64,000 bases of DNA from Paracoccus marinus. Its GTDB lineage: Bacteria > Pseudomonadota > Alphaproteobacteria > Rhodobacterales > Rhodobacteraceae. This document shows, piece by piece, positions 17,242 through 30,330 of this stretch (position 1 is the first letter of the stretch; each line of letters begins with the position of its first letter). Under the pieces are notes generated by a model. It ran no database searches. It was not told the DNA's origin and was given only the letters and a program-made list of their open reading frames with translations. The position numbers and the translations under genes are program-made. The DNA lies in assembly GCF_007018965.1 (NCBI RefSeq), contig NZ_VJYZ01000025.1, positions 20,401 to 84,400 on the forward strand, read 5' to 3'.

Positions 17242-18359
17242 CGCTGGAACTTCAGGGCGTGACGAAGGACGTGGCGGGCCAGACCTGGATCCACCCGACC
17301 GACCTGACGCTCGCGCCCGGCAGCATGAACGTCCTCCTTGGGCCGACGCTTGCGGGCAAGACCTCGCTGATGCGGCTGATGGCCGGGCTGGACCGCCCCA
17401 CGGCGGGCCGGGTCCTGTGGCAAGGCCGCGACGTGACCGGCCAGCGGGTGCAGGACCGCAAGGTGGCCATGGTCTATCAGCAGTTCATCAACTACCCGTC
17501 GATGACGGTTTACGACAACATCGCCTCGCCCCTGCGGCTGCAGCGGGTGCCGCGCGCGCAGATCGACGCGCGGGTGCGCCGCACGGCCGAGATGATGCGG
17601 CTGACGCCGCTTCTGCATCGCCGGCCGCTGGAACTGTCGGGCGGCCAGCAGCAGCGCACGGCGCTGGCCCGCGCGCTGGTCAAGGACGCGGGCCTGGTCC
17701 TGCTGGACGAGCCGCTTGCGAACCTCGACTACAAGCTGCGCGAGGAACTGCGGGCAGAAATCCCCCGCATCTTCGCGGCGTCTGGCGCGATCTTCGTCTA
17801 TGCGACCACCGAACCAGACGAGGCGCTGCTGCTCGGCGGCAATACCGCGACGTTGTGGGAAGGCCGGGTGACGCAATTCGGGCCCACGCCCGAGGTCTAT
17901 CGCACCCCCCGCGACGCGACCACCGCACGGGTCTTCAGCGATCCGCCGATGAACTTCGCGATGGTGCCGGTGCGGAACGGGACGGGGTCGCTGGCCGGGC
18001 AGACCTGGCCCGCGGGCGACCTGCCCGACGGCGATTACCGCGCGGGTTTCCGCGCCCCCCACCTGTCGATCGACCAGACGCCCGGCACGATCCCATTGCA
18101 GGTCGAGGTGGACGGGACCGAGATCACGGGGGCGGAAACCTATGTCCACGTCATCCACGACGCCACCCGCTGGGTTGCGCTGGTGCCGGGGGTGCGGCGG
18201 CTGGAACGGGGCACGGCCCTGACGCTGTGGCTCGATCCCGCGCATGTCTTCCTGTTCGCGGACGGCGGCCGGCTTGCCCGCGCCGCACCCTATGCCGCGG
18301 CGGCCGCCACGGCGGCTGTCAGCGCGGCGGCCACGGCTGCGGACACGGCAGCGGCCTGA
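17238..18359 (+). CDS. glpS: glycerol ABC transporter ATP-binding protein GlpS
   Basis: One of two ATPases of the GlpSTPQV glycerol importer, 373 aa with the C-terminal OB-type extension of MalK-like ATPases. Walker A GPTLAGKTS (about residues 34-42), signature LSGGQQQRTALARALV and Walker B VLLDEPLANLD are present. The switch region reads VYATTEPDEAL, with Thr where His is usual. The C-terminus ends in an Ala/Thr-rich run. It overlaps glpD and is followed by glpT after 18 bases. Confidence 0.9.
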   Translation: MTLELQGVTKDVAGQTWIHPTDLTLAPGSMNVLLGPTLAGKTSLMRLMAGLDRPTAGRVLWQGRDVTGQRVQDRKVAMVYQQFINYPSMTVYDNIASPLRLQRVPRAQIDARVRRTAEMMRLTPLLHRRPLELSGGQQQRTALARALVKDAGLVLLDEPLANLDYKLREELRAEIPRIFAASGAIFVYATTEPDEALLLGGNTATLWEGRVTQFGPTPEVYRTPRDATTARVFSDPPMNFAMVPVRNGTGSLAGQTWPAGDLPDGDYRAGFRAPHLSIDQTPGTIPLQVEVDGTEITGAETYVHVIHDATRWVALVPGVRRLERGTALTLWLDPAHVFLFADGGRLARAAPYAAAAATAAVSAAATAADTAAA

Positions 18360-18377
18360 GCGGGACGGGACAAGCAC

Positions 18378-20328
<1,951 letters not shown>

Positions 20329-20329
<1 letters not shown>

Positions 20330-21150
20330 TGGCAGTTGCGCGCGAGGACCGGCGCTGGGGCTCGGCGGTCGTGATGACGATCTACCTGATGTTCCTGCTG
20401 CTGCCGATCTACTGGCTAGTGAACATGAGCTTCAAGACCAACGCCGAGATCACGGGCGCCTTCAGCCTGTGGCCGACCGATCCGACGCTGCGGAACTACC
20501 GCGTGATCCTGACCGACCCCAGCTGGTACATGGGCTACGTCAACAGCCTGACCTATGTGGTGATGAACACCGCCATCTCGCTGGCGGTAGCGCTGCCCGC
20601 GGCCTATGCCTTCAGCCGCTACCGCTTCCTCGGCGACCGGCACCTGTTCTTCTGGCTCCTGTCGAACCGGATGGCCCCGCCCGCCGTCTTCGCGCTGCCG
20701 TTCTTCCAGCTTTATTCGGCGGTCGGGCTGTTCGACACCCACATCGCGGTCGCGCTGGCGCATTGCCTGTTCAACGTGCCGCTGGCGGTATGGATCCTGG
20801 AAGGGTTCATGTCTGGCGTCCCGCGCGAGATCGACGAGACAGCCTATATCGACGGCTATTCCTTCCCCGAGTTCTTCGTACGCATCTTCACCCCCCTGAT
20901 CGCCAGCGGGATCGGCGTCGCCGCGTTCTTCTGCTTCATGTTCAGCTGGGTCGAACTGCTGCTCAGCCGCACGCTGACCAGCGTGAACGCCAAGCCCATC
21001 GCGGCCACCATGACCCGCACGGTCAGCGCGTCCGGTCTGGACTGGGGCGTCCTCGCGGCGGCGGGGGTGCTGACGATCGTGCCGGGCGCGCTCGTGATCT
21101 GGTTCGTGCGCAACTACATCGCCAAGGGCTTCGCCCTGGGGAGGGTGTGA
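20329..21150 (+). CDS. glpQ: glycerol ABC transporter permease GlpQ
   Basis: 273-aa MalG-type permease partner of GlpP. VVMTIYLMFLLLPIYWLVNM is the first membrane segment, and FKTNAEITGAFSLWPTDPTL is the usual periplasmic lead. The EAA loop is EIDETAYIDGYSFPEFFVRI. The end WFVRNYIAKGFALGRV is typical of MalG-like permeases. It overlaps the next small gene by TGATG. Not the glycerophosphodiesterase GlpQ of E. coli. Confidence 0.91.
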
Positions 21151-21560
21151 TGGCGCGCCGCGTCCGGGCCGGGCTGGCCGGAACGCTGCTGGTGGCGATC
21201 GGCGTGTTCCACGAGGTCGCGGGGCTGTTCCTGTTCCGCGCCGAACTGGCGGAAATCGCGCGCGCGGGCGTTATCGACAGCGTGATGCCATCGCTCGACC
21301 CGGCCCTGCGACCGCGGCAGGCGGCGTTCTGGTTCATGGTGTCGGGCCCGGTCCTGATGATGCTCGGGGCGCTCGCCCGCTGGACCGAGCTGCGCGTGGG
21401 CCACCTGCCCGGCTGGCTCGGCTGGTCGGTGCTGGCGCTCGCCGTTGCGGGGGTCGCCCTGTTCACCCTGTCGGGGTTCTGGCTGATCTTCGTGCCCGCC
21501 ATCCTGATGATCCGCAACGCCCGCGCCTGCGAACTGCACGACCCGAGGACCGCGCCATGA
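21150..21560 (+). CDS. small membrane protein (DUF6463-like)
   Basis: 136 aa with about four predicted membrane segments: LAGTLLVAIGVFHEVAGLFL, AAFWFMVSGPVLMMLGALA, LGWSVLALAVAGVALFTLSG and WLIFVPAILMI. It resembles DUF6463-type proteins of unknown function (from memory). It is locked into the glycerol transport operon by overlaps with glpQ and the next gene, before glpV. A part in transporter assembly or stability is possible but unproven. Confidence 0.72.
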   Translation: MARRVRAGLAGTLLVAIGVFHEVAGLFLFRAELAEIARAGVIDSVMPSLDPALRPRQAAFWFMVSGPVLMMLGALARWTELRVGHLPGWLGWSVLALAVAGVALFTLSGFWLIFVPAILMIRNARACELHDPRTAP

Positions 21561-21979
21561 CCATCTCTGCCGCCAGACGGCCGTCGCCGGCCGTGAACCT
21601 GGGCTTCGCCGTTGCGGCGGGGCTGATGCTGGGCGCGCTTGCCTGGCTGGTGATGCTGGTCCCGGCCGAGGACGGCGTGCGCGAATGGACCGGCGCGCTG
21701 AACCCCGGCGGGTGGATGGCGTGGACCTTTCCGACTGCGCTGTTCTTCTGGGTCATCGCGGCCCTGCTGCTGGCGTTTACCTGGCTCGCCATCCGCTTCC
21801 CCGAGACGCCGCGCCGCGGCATCCTGGGCATCGCCACGACCCGGGGCGACCGGCTGTTCGTCAGCCTGCTCGGCTCGGCCTTCGTCAATCTTGCCTGGCA
21901 GGGGTTTGGAGGAGCCCCGGGCTGGGTGGGACTGGTCCTGTCACTGATCTACGCCGCGGCGGTCTTTCGCTGGGTGTGA
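21557..21979 (+). CDS. small integral membrane protein (DUF2160 family)
   Basis: 140-aa predicted membrane protein. Segments: GFAVAAGLMLGALAWLVMLV, WTFPTALFFWVIAALLLAF and GWVGLVLSLIYAAAVFRWV, plus GDRLFVSLLGSAFVNLAWQG. DUF2160 members are regularly found in GlpSTPQV operons, between the permease and binding-protein genes, as here. The residues LAWQGF and the C-terminal WVGL block look like the family signature. Overlaps the preceding gene by ATGA. Function unknown. Confidence 0.78.
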   Translation: MTISAARRPSPAVNLGFAVAAGLMLGALAWLVMLVPAEDGVREWTGALNPGGWMAWTFPTALFFWVIAALLLAFTWLAIRFPETPRRGILGIATTRGDRLFVSLLGSAFVNLAWQGFGGAPGWVGLVLSLIYAAAVFRWV

Positions 21980-22014
21980 AAACCGGGCCGAACGGCCCAT
22001 TGGGGAGGAACGAC

Positions 22015-23742
22015 ATGAAACTGCACCTGACGACCGCCATCGCGCTTGCGCTGATGGCCACCGGGGCGCCGAACCTGGCGCTGGCCGGGATGGAAGAAGC
22101 CAAGACCTTCCTCGACAGCGAGATCGGCGATCTTTCCACGCTGGACCGCGCCGGCCAGGAAGCCGAGATGCAGTGGTTCATCGACGCGGCCCAGCCCTTC
22201 GCGGGGATGGAGATCAAGGTCGTGTCGGAAACGATCACCACCCACGAATACGAATCCAAGGTGCTGGCGCCCGCGTTCACCGCGATCACCGGGATCAAGG
22301 TCACCCACGACCTGATCGGCGAAGGCGACGTGGTGGAAAAGCTGCAGACGCAGATGCAGTCGGGCGAGAACATCTACGACGCCTATGTCAACGACAGCGA
22401 CCTGATCGGCACCCACTGGCGCTATCAGCAGGCGCGCAACCTGACCGACTGGATGGCGAACGGCGGCAAGGACGTGACCTCGCCCACGCTCGACATCGAC
22501 GACTTCATCGGCAAGTCGTTCACCACAGCGCCGGACAAGAACCTGTACCAGCTGCCCGACCAGCAGTTCGCGAACCTTTACTGGTTCCGCTACGACTGGT
22601 TCAACGACGAGCAGAACAAGGCCGACTTCAAGGCCAAGTACGGCTACGACCTGGGCGTTCCGGTCACCTGGTCGGCCTATGAGGACATCGCCGAGTTCTT
22701 CACCGGCCGCGAGATCGACGGCAAGAAAGTCTATGGCCACATGGACTACGGCAAGAAGGACCCCTCGCTCGGGTGGCGCTTCACCGATGCGTGGCTGTCG
22801 ATGGCCGGGAACGGCGACAAGGGCATCCCGAACGGCCTGCCGGTGGACGAATGGGGCATCCGCGTCGACGAAAACAGCCGCCCTGTCGGCAGCTGCGTGG
22901 CGCGCGGCGGCGACACCAACGGCCCGGCCTCGGTCTATGCGATCCAGAAATACCTCGACTGGATGAAGGCCTATGCCCCGCCGGCGGCGCAGGGCATGAC
23001 CTTCAGCGAAAGCGGCCCCGTCCCGAGCCAGGGCGAGGTCGCCCAGCAGATGTTCACCTACACCGCCTTCACCGCCGACTTCGTCAAGGAAGGGCTGCCG
23101 GTCGTGAACGAGGACGGGACGCCGAAATGGCGCTTCGCCCCCTCGCCCCACGGTGCCTACTGGCAGGACGGGATGAAGCTCGGCTACCAGGACGCGGGCG
23201 CGTGGACGCTGCTGAAATCCACGCCCGACGACAACGCCAAGGCCGCATGGCTCTACGCGCAGTTCGTGACGTCCAAGACGGTGGACGTGAAGAAAAGCCA
23301 CGTCGGGCTGACCTTCATCCGCGAATCGACGATCCAGGACGAAAGCTTCACCGAACGCGCCCCGAAGCTGGGCGGTCTGGTCGAGTTCTATCGCTCGCCC
23401 GCCCGCCTGAACTGGTCGCCGACCGGCACCAACGTTCCGGACTATCCCAAGCTCGCGCAGCTCTGGTGGCAGGCGATCGGCGACGCGGCATCTGGCGCCA
23501 AGACCGCGCAGGAGGCGATGGACAGCCTGTGCGCCGAGCAGGAAAAGGTGCTGGAGCGTCTGGAACGCGCCGGCGTCCAGGGCGACATCGGCCCCAAGAT
23601 GGCCGACGAGCACGACCTTGCGTGGTGGAACAACTACGCCAAGGAAAACGGCAGCATCGCGCCGCAGATGAAGCTCGACAACGAGGATCCGCAGCCTGAA
23701 ACCATCAGCTACGACGAGCTGGTGAAAAGCTGGCAGAACTGA
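22015..23742 (+). CDS. glpV: glycerol ABC transporter substrate-binding protein GlpV
   Basis: 575-aa periplasmic binding protein, larger than common sugar-binding proteins but normal for GlpV. Signal peptide [20 protein letters not shown], then LALAG before the predicted cleavage. The mature domain shows [20 protein letters not shown] and FPLF-type extracellular solute-binding folds. A strong GGGAGGAA ribosome site precedes the ATG. The frame open upstream to 21685 is a shadow of the DUF2160 gene. It is the last gene before a good terminator, and glycerol kinase follows. Confidence 0.93.
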   Translation: MKLHLTTAIALALMATGAPNLALAGMEEAKTFLDSEIGDLSTLDRAGQEAEMQWFIDAAQPFAGMEIKVVSETITTHEYESKVLAPAFTAITGIKVTHDLIGEGDVVEKLQTQMQSGENIYDAYVNDSDLIGTHWRYQQARNLTDWMANGGKDVTSPTLDIDDFIGKSFTTAPDKNLYQLPDQQFANLYWFRYDWFNDEQNKADFKAKYGYDLGVPVTWSAYEDIAEFFTGREIDGKKVYGHMDYGKKDPSLGWRFTDAWLSMAGNGDKGIPNGLPVDEWGIRVDENSRPVGSCVARGGDTNGPASVYAIQKYLDWMKAYAPPAAQGMTFSESGPVPSQGEVAQQMFTYTAFTADFVKEGLPVVNEDGTPKWRFAPSPHGAYWQDGMKLGYQDAGAWTLLKSTPDDNAKAAWLYAQFVTSKTVDVKKSHVGLTFIRESTIQDESFTERAPKLGGLVEFYRSPARLNWSPTGTNVPDYPKLAQLWWQAIGDAASGAKTAQEAMDSLCAEQEKVLERLERAGVQGDIGPKMADEHDLAWWNNYAKENGSIAPQMKLDNEDPQPETISYDELVKSWQN

Positions 23743-23758
23743 TCCGCTTGCAGACCAC

Positions 23759-23785
23759 GGGGGCCCGCGCGCCGGGCCCCCTTTT
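23759..23785 (+). terminator. Rho-independent terminator after glpV
   Basis: GGGGGCCCG (23759-23767) pairs with CGGGCCCCC (23773-23781) around a 5-base loop, followed by TTTT. It lies 17 bases after the glpV stop and before glpK. It could end the transporter transcript or attenuate glpK expression. Confidence 0.85.
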
Positions 23786-23815
23786 CATTCGCGAACGGCA
23801 CGACGGAGAACGCGC

Positions 23816-25324
<1,509 letters not shown>

Positions 25325-25560
25325 GCCGCCCTGCCCCGCGCGGCGCAGGTTGCCGCCGCGGCCGATGACAACCGGAAGTTGCAGATTTGCGACGATCCGC
25401 CAACATCGCGGGGCGACTGGCGCAAACGTGCCGACGCGAAAGTTCTGTCATGAACAATGGAACCTCAAGCTGCTAGGCATCCGTCGCTCGCAGCCGAAGG
25501 CGGCTGCCCCGGACCGGCCGACCGCGCCGTCTGCAAGAAATCACACGAACGAGGGACTGC

Positions 25561-26730
25561 ATGCCAACGAACCAGAACGACGTCATCAGGGGGCCCTACC
25601 GCGCCGCCGTGGACGCCCTTGCAGGGGACGACCTGCTTTACTGGACCCACACGTCGGGGAACGCCACACTGCGCGGGGGCAGCACCGGCGAACACTACGA
25701 CACCAACCCCTACAACGCCGGCAACCCGGGCGGCGACCGGCTGTACCTGACCGGCACGCAGGGCATGAACGTCAAGCTGCTGACGACCGAAAGCGGCACC
25801 GCGACTGTCGCCGGTCGCACTCTTTCCTTCAGCGGGATCGAGCGGGTGCACGGGTCGGACGGCAACGACACGATCTCGGCCGCCGGCGCCAAGCTTGCGG
25901 CCGCCCATGACGGCACGCCCACGCACGGCGTGTCGTTCTACGGCGGCGGCGGCCACGACGTGCTCACCGGGTCGGCCTATGCCGACGTGCTGGACGGCGG
26001 CACCGGCAACGACACCATCCGCGCCGGCTCGGGCGACGACTTCGTCCAGTCCAGCACCGGCAACGACCTCATCTACGGCGACGCCGGGAACGAGAACATC
26101 CGCTGGGGGCTCGGCAACAACGTGGCCGCCGGCAACGACACCATCTACGGCGGCGAGACCGGCGAAGGCATCGGCGACCTCATCAACATCTGGGGCGTGA
26201 ACGGCGACTTTCGCACCGGGGTCCGGGTCGGGTTCGACACCGCCGAAAGCGGACACGCCACCTCGACCATGGGCGGCGTCACCAGCACGCTCCGCTTCTA
26301 CGAGTTCGAGAACGCCTGGTCGCACGAGGGCAACGACTTCGTGTCGGCCGCCAGCGCCAACGTCGCGCTGAACGCGCGCGGCATCCACTTCAACACCCGC
26401 TGGGGCAACGACGTGCTGATGGGGTCGAACGGCAGCGACACGCTGGAAGGCGGCGCGGGCAGCGACACCATTACCGGCGGGCGCGGCAACGACCTGATCT
26501 CAGCCAACGCGGATTACTACAACATGCGCGCGCCGGGCGACGACGTGCGCGACACGCTGGTGTTCGCGCGCGGCGACGGCGCCGACACGGTGCTGGGCTT
26601 CGACACTGGCATCGACGTGCTGCAACTGGGCGGTCGCAGCTATCACGCGACCGAGGTTGCGGGCGGCACGCTTCTGGACCTTGGCGGCGGCGACCGCATC
26701 CTGCTGAGCGACGTGTTCGACTTCATCTGA
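25561..26730 (+). CDS. RTX-type calcium-binding secreted protein
   Basis: 389-aa protein without an N-terminal signal peptide, as expected for type I secretion. Nonapeptide Ca-binding repeats (GGxGxDxUx) occur in two blocks, about residues 135-195 (GGGGHDVL, GGTGNDTI, AGSGDDFV) and about 280-325 (RWGNDVLMG, GGAGSDTITGGRGNDLIS). The last residues LLSDVFDFI form a hydrophobic C-terminal secretion tail. The first 120 residues show no catalytic domain I recognise. No type I secretion genes are nearby. Likely extracellular and calcium-stabilised; activity unknown. The 236 bases before it contain no recognisable gene. Confidence 0.83.
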   Translation: MPTNQNDVIRGPYRAAVDALAGDDLLYWTHTSGNATLRGGSTGEHYDTNPYNAGNPGGDRLYLTGTQGMNVKLLTTESGTATVAGRTLSFSGIERVHGSDGNDTISAAGAKLAAAHDGTPTHGVSFYGGGGHDVLTGSAYADVLDGGTGNDTIRAGSGDDFVQSSTGNDLIYGDAGNENIRWGLGNNVAAGNDTIYGGETGEGIGDLINIWGVNGDFRTGVRVGFDTAESGHATSTMGGVTSTLRFYEFENAWSHEGNDFVSAASANVALNARGIHFNTRWGNDVLMGSNGSDTLEGGAGSDTITGGRGNDLISANADYYNMRAPGDDVRDTLVFARGDGADTVLGFDTGIDVLQLGGRSYHATEVAGGTLLDLGGGDRILLSDVFDFI

Positions 26731-26741
26731 GCCGAACCTTC

Positions 26742-26772
26742 GTGGCGCGGGCGGATCGCCTGCCCGCGCCAC
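26742..26772 (+). terminator. strong hairpin after the RTX gene, possible terminator
   Basis: GTGGCGCGGGC pairs perfectly with GCCCGCGCCAC (11 bp, 9-base loop). It lies 11 bases after the stop codon. No U-run follows (ATCTCTGC), so it may act as a 3' stabiliser or weak terminator. Confidence 0.5.
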
Positions 26773-26874
26773 ATCTCTGCGATCATCGTTGTTACGCAAC
26801 GGTCGCAATTTCTTCACGGCACCTTCGCAGCAGACGCGGACAACGCTTCCGTCCGTCCCCCGCGAGGTAATCCG

Positions 26875-29034
26875 ATGAAACTGCCCCTCTCCCTTTGCTC
26901 CGTCCTGGCGCTCGTCGCCGCGACGCCCGCGCTTGCCGACCCGGTGTTCAACCGCGTCGCATCGTTCCCCACGACCGCCAACATGGCCGAGGGCGAGGAC
27001 AACGCGCGCGAGACCTCGGCCGAGATCATGACCGCGACGGAAGACGGCAACACGCTGATCTATTCGGACAGCCCCCTGGGCGTGATCGGCCGCATCGACA
27101 TCACCGATCCCGCCGCGCCCAAACCGCTCGGCAACATCGCCATGGACGGTGAGCCGACCACGACCGTTGTCATCGGCAACACCGCCTTCGTGGGCGTGAA
27201 CACGTCGGAATCGTTCACCGCGCCGTCGGGCGCGCTGCGCACCGTGGACCTTGCCTCGGGCACCGTGGCCGAAAGCTGCGACCTTGGCGGGCAGCCGGAT
27301 TCGGTTGCCCGGAACGCGGACGGATCGATGCTGGCCGTCGCGATCGAAAACGAGCGCGACGAGGACGTGAACGACGGCGACCTGCCGCAGATGCCGGCGG
27401 GCTATGTCGTGACCGTCCCGGTCAAGGACGGGCGCGCCGACTGCGCCGGGCTGACCAAGGTCGACCTGACCGGCATCGCCGAGGTCGCGGGCGACGATCC
27501 AGAACCCGAATACGTGGCGTTCAACGACGCCGGCGAGATCGTCGTCACGCTTCAGGAAAACAACCACATCGCGATCATCGGCACCGACGGCAAGGTCGCC
27601 TCGTCCTTCAGCGCGGGCGCTATCGACCTGGACGGGATCGACACCGAGGATGACGGCCGGTTCGACTTTACCGGCACCCAGCCGGGCCGCCTGCGCGAAC
27701 CGGACGCTGTCGCGTGGATCGACGCCGACCATTTCGTCACCGCCAACGAAGGCGACTGGAAGGGCGGCAGCCGCAGCTTCACCGTCTGGAACAAGGACGG
27801 CACCGTCGCCTACGAGGATGCGGGCCAGTTCGAAAAGGCGATCGTCGCGGTTGGCCACTATCCCGAAGGCCGCTCGGACGCCAAGGGTGCCGAGCCCGAG
27901 GCGGTGATCGTGTCGGACTGGAACGGGCAGAAGCTGATGTTCGTGGCGTCCGAACGCGCCAGCATCGTCGGCGTCTACGACGTGGCCGACCCGGCCGCGC
28001 CGAAGCTGCTGCAACTCCTCCCCTCGGGGATCGGCCCCGAGGGGCTGGTCGCGATCCCGCAGCGCGGCCTGTTCGCCACCGCGAACGAGACCGACCTGGG
28101 CGAGGATGGCGCGGCGCGCGCCCATGTGATGCTGTTTCAGGCGGGCGACGCCGCGGCCAGCTGGCCCACGATCCGCTCCGAGGGAAGCGACGGCTCCCTT
28201 GGCTGGGGCGCGCTGTCGGGCCTGACCGTCGATCCCGCGACGCCGACGCAGCTTTTCGCCGTCAGCGACAGCGCCTATGACGCGATGCCGTCGATCTATA
28301 CCATCGACGCCTCGGCCACCCCGGCCCGCATCACCGCCCGCACCACTGTCACCCGCGATGGCGCGCCGGCCGAAAAGCTGGACTTGGAGGGGATCGCCGC
28401 AGACGGCGACGGCGGGTTCTGGCTCGCCTCGGAAGGCGACGCCGAGAACGAGGTGCCGCACGCCGTCCTGCACGTGGACGCATCGGGCGCGATCACGCAG
28501 GACTTCCCCCTGCCCGACACGCTCGCCGAAGGCGCGACCCGCTTCGGGTTCGAGGGCGTGGCGGTCCACGACGGCAAGCTGTGGCTCGCGGTGCAGCGCG
28601 AATGGAAGGACGATCCCAAGGGCCAGACCAAGCTTCTGCAGCTTGATCCCGCCTCGGGCGAATGGGCCGGCGTGCGCTACCCGCTGGAAAGCGGCGACGG
28701 CTGGGTCGGCCTGTCGGAAATCGCGATCCACGGCGACGACCTGTACGTCCTGGAACGCGACAACCTGATCGGCGAGGCGGCCGCGCTGAAGCAGATCACC
28801 CGCGTGGCGTTGTCCGACCTGAAGCCCGCGCCCCTAGGCGGCGACCTGCCCGTCGTCACCAAGGAAGTCGTGCGCGACCTGATCCCCGACCTGAAGGCCG
28901 CGAATGGCTATGTCATGGACAAGGTCGAGGGGATGGCGATCGCGCCGGACGGGACCGTGCATGTCGCGACCGACAACGACGGTGTGGACGACAGCTCGGG
29001 CGAGACGCTCTACTGGACCTTCAAGCTGCAGTAA
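26875..29034 (+). CDS. secreted esterase-like/phytase-like beta-propeller protein
   Basis: 719-aa exported protein. The signal peptide MKLPLSLCSVLALVAATPAL ends before AD, the probable cleavage site. The N-terminal two thirds read as a propeller of surface-layer or phytase type (IGRIDITDPAAPKPL, VYDVADPAAPKLLQLLPS). The C-terminal third (about 430-719) matches the 'esterase-like activity of phytase' domain, with KLDLEGIAADGDGGFWLASE, RFGFEGVAVHDGKLWLAVQ and MDKVEGMAIAPDGTVHVATD. A phosphatase or esterase role outside the cytoplasm is likely. It is monocistronic, followed by a terminator. Confidence 0.82.
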   Translation: MKLPLSLCSVLALVAATPALADPVFNRVASFPTTANMAEGEDNARETSAEIMTATEDGNTLIYSDSPLGVIGRIDITDPAAPKPLGNIAMDGEPTTTVVIGNTAFVGVNTSESFTAPSGALRTVDLASGTVAESCDLGGQPDSVARNADGSMLAVAIENERDEDVNDGDLPQMPAGYVVTVPVKDGRADCAGLTKVDLTGIAEVAGDDPEPEYVAFNDAGEIVVTLQENNHIAIIGTDGKVASSFSAGAIDLDGIDTEDDGRFDFTGTQPGRLREPDAVAWIDADHFVTANEGDWKGGSRSFTVWNKDGTVAYEDAGQFEKAIVAVGHYPEGRSDAKGAEPEAVIVSDWNGQKLMFVASERASIVGVYDVADPAAPKLLQLLPSGIGPEGLVAIPQRGLFATANETDLGEDGAARAHVMLFQAGDAAASWPTIRSEGSDGSLGWGALSGLTVDPATPTQLFAVSDSAYDAMPSIYTIDASATPARITARTTVTRDGAPAEKLDLEGIAADGDGGFWLASEGDAENEVPHAVLHVDASGAITQDFPLPDTLAEGATRFGFEGVAVHDGKLWLAVQREWKDDPKGQTKLLQLDPASGEWAGVRYPLESGDGWVGLSEIAIHGDDLYVLERDNLIGEAAALKQITRVALSDLKPAPLGGDLPVVTKEVVRDLIPDLKAANGYVMDKVEGMAIAPDGTVHVATDNDGVDDSSGETLYWTFKLQ

Positions 29035-29056
29035 GCGGCCAGCAAGGCAAAGGACG

Positions 29057-29084
29057 GGGGCGCAACGGATCGTTGCGCCCCTTT
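29057..29084 (+). terminator. Rho-independent terminator
   Basis: GGGGCGCAAC (29057-29066) pairs with GTTGCGCCCC (29072-29081), 5-base loop, followed by TTTC. It lies 22 bases after the esterase stop. Confidence 0.75.
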
Positions 29085-29129
29085 CGCATGCGCGCTACCC
29101 CGAAGGCGTCGCCAGCTCCGGGGGCAAGC

Positions 29130-29750
29130 ATGATCACCGAGATCGAGGATTTCTTCGCCCATGGCTGCGGCCGATGCGCGCGGTTCGACACCGCCGACTG
29201 CTCGGCGCTGATCTGGTCCGACGGCCTGTCGCGGTTGCGGGCGATCTGCCGTGGCGCGGGCCTGACCGAGGTCGTGAAGTGGGGCCATCCCTGCTACATG
29301 CGCGGCGACCGCAACATCGCCCTGATCGGCGCGCTCAAGGGCGACTTCCGCCTGAACTTCTTTGACGCGGCGCTGCTGAACGACGCCGCCGGGCTGCTGG
29401 AGCGTCAGGGCCCGAACACCCGCCACCCCGACAGCATCCGCTTCACCTCGGCCGCGCGGGTGACCGAACTCGAAGCGGAGATCCGGGATCTGCTGGCCCA
29501 GGCGATCGGCAACGCCGCCGCCGGGCTGCGCCCCACACGCGACAAGGTCGAATTTGACCTGCCAGACGAACTCGTCGACGCGCTGGACGCCGACCCGGAC
29601 CTTGCCGAGGCGTTCGCCGCGCTGACGCCGGGGCGGCAACGAAGCTACGTGATCGCGCTGTCGTCGGCGAAGACTTCCGCGACGCGCACCGCGCGGGTGG
29701 AACGGTTCCGGGCGCGTATCACGGCCGGGAAAGGCGCGACCGAGCGGTAA
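29130..29750 (+). CDS. YdeI/OmpD-associated family protein with N-terminal DUF1801-like domain
   Basis: 206 aa, cytoplasmic, no signal. Residues about 1-110 resemble the DUF1801 fold (LTEVVKWGHPCYMRGDRNIA, GDFRLNFFDAALL), and residues about 145-206 the YdeI-type tail (ALDADPDLAEAFAALTPGRQ, RTARVERFRARITAGKG). Similar two-part proteins are widespread, and their role is unresolved. The gene looks intact; its stop is 25 bases from the first copy of the 56-bp repeat, so it marks the left edge of the accessory region. Confidence 0.78.
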   Translation: MITEIEDFFAHGCGRCARFDTADCSALIWSDGLSRLRAICRGAGLTEVVKWGHPCYMRGDRNIALIGALKGDFRLNFFDAALLNDAAGLLERQGPNTRHPDSIRFTSAARVTELEAEIRDLLAQAIGNAAAGLRPTRDKVEFDLPDELVDALDADPDLAEAFAALTPGRQRSYVIALSSAKTSATRTARVERFRARITAGKGATER

Positions 29751-29775
29751 GTGGCGTGTGGCTTGGTAGGGGAAG

Positions 29776-29831
29776 GTGGCGGAGCGAACGCGACTGCGGT
29801 CGAACCTTCTCTGGGGCGAAAGTCGTTGATT
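29776..29831 (+). repeat. 56-bp imperfect direct repeat, left copy
   Basis: Copy A of a repeat whose partner is at 62878-62933. GTGGCGGAG, GTCGAACCTTCTCTG and GTTGATT are identical in both copies with identical spacers of 14 and 11 bases, giving about 42 of 56 matches. It begins 25 bases after the YdeI-like gene and precedes an IS110 remnant. It may be an attachment-site or dispersed-element relic. Confidence 0.55.
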
Positions 29832-29904
29832 TTACTATGATGCGAGCCACCGGAAAAGCATCAGCGGGGGTAAGGCACTCACGCTTGCGGCCGCGCCTTG
29901 CAGA

Positions 29905-30298
29905 TGGAACCCTTGAAGAACGCATCCGCCGTTTGATGACCATTCCGGGGATTGGTCGTCTGACCGCGACCACCATGCTGATCGACATGCCGGAGCTTGG
30001 GCACCTCGAGGGCAAGAAGATCACCGCTCTCGCCGGACTTGCGCCCATGACGCAGCAATCTGGAAAGTGGCAGGGCAAGGAGCGGATCACCGGAGGTCGG
30101 TCATCAATTCGGCGCGCGATCTACATGCCCGCACTTGTCGCCATTCGTTTCAACCGGGACCTCCACGCCAAGTATCAGCAGCTGCTAAAGGCCGGCAAAG
30201 CGAAGAAAGTCGCCATAACGGCCATTATGCGGCGCATCATCGTCCTTGCAAACACCTTGCTGCGCGAAAGGCGAGATTGGCTGCCTGACCGCCCTTGA
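29905..30298 (+). pseudogene. IS110-family transposase, C-terminal remnant
   Basis: The frame encodes only the C-terminal Transposase_20 domain: LMTIPGIGRLTATTMLIDMP (helix-hairpin-helix), then ITALAGLAPMTQQSGKWQGK, GGRSSIRRAIYMPALVAIR and KKVAITAIMRRIIVLANTLL. The N-terminal DEDD catalytic half is absent, and no full-length IS110 reading is possible. Sequence in the same frame between 29756 and 29905 is unrelated. A dead insertion-sequence scrap at the edge of the accessory region. Confidence 0.85.
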
Positions 30299-30330
30299 CC
30301 AAGACGGATACTCGATCGTGCGGGGCTGGC

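Noticed and set aside
26775..26874. Pho-box-like sequence before the phytase-like gene
   Set aside because: GTTACGCAAC and TTCTTCACGG do not match two CTGTCAT-type repeats at 11-base spacing.
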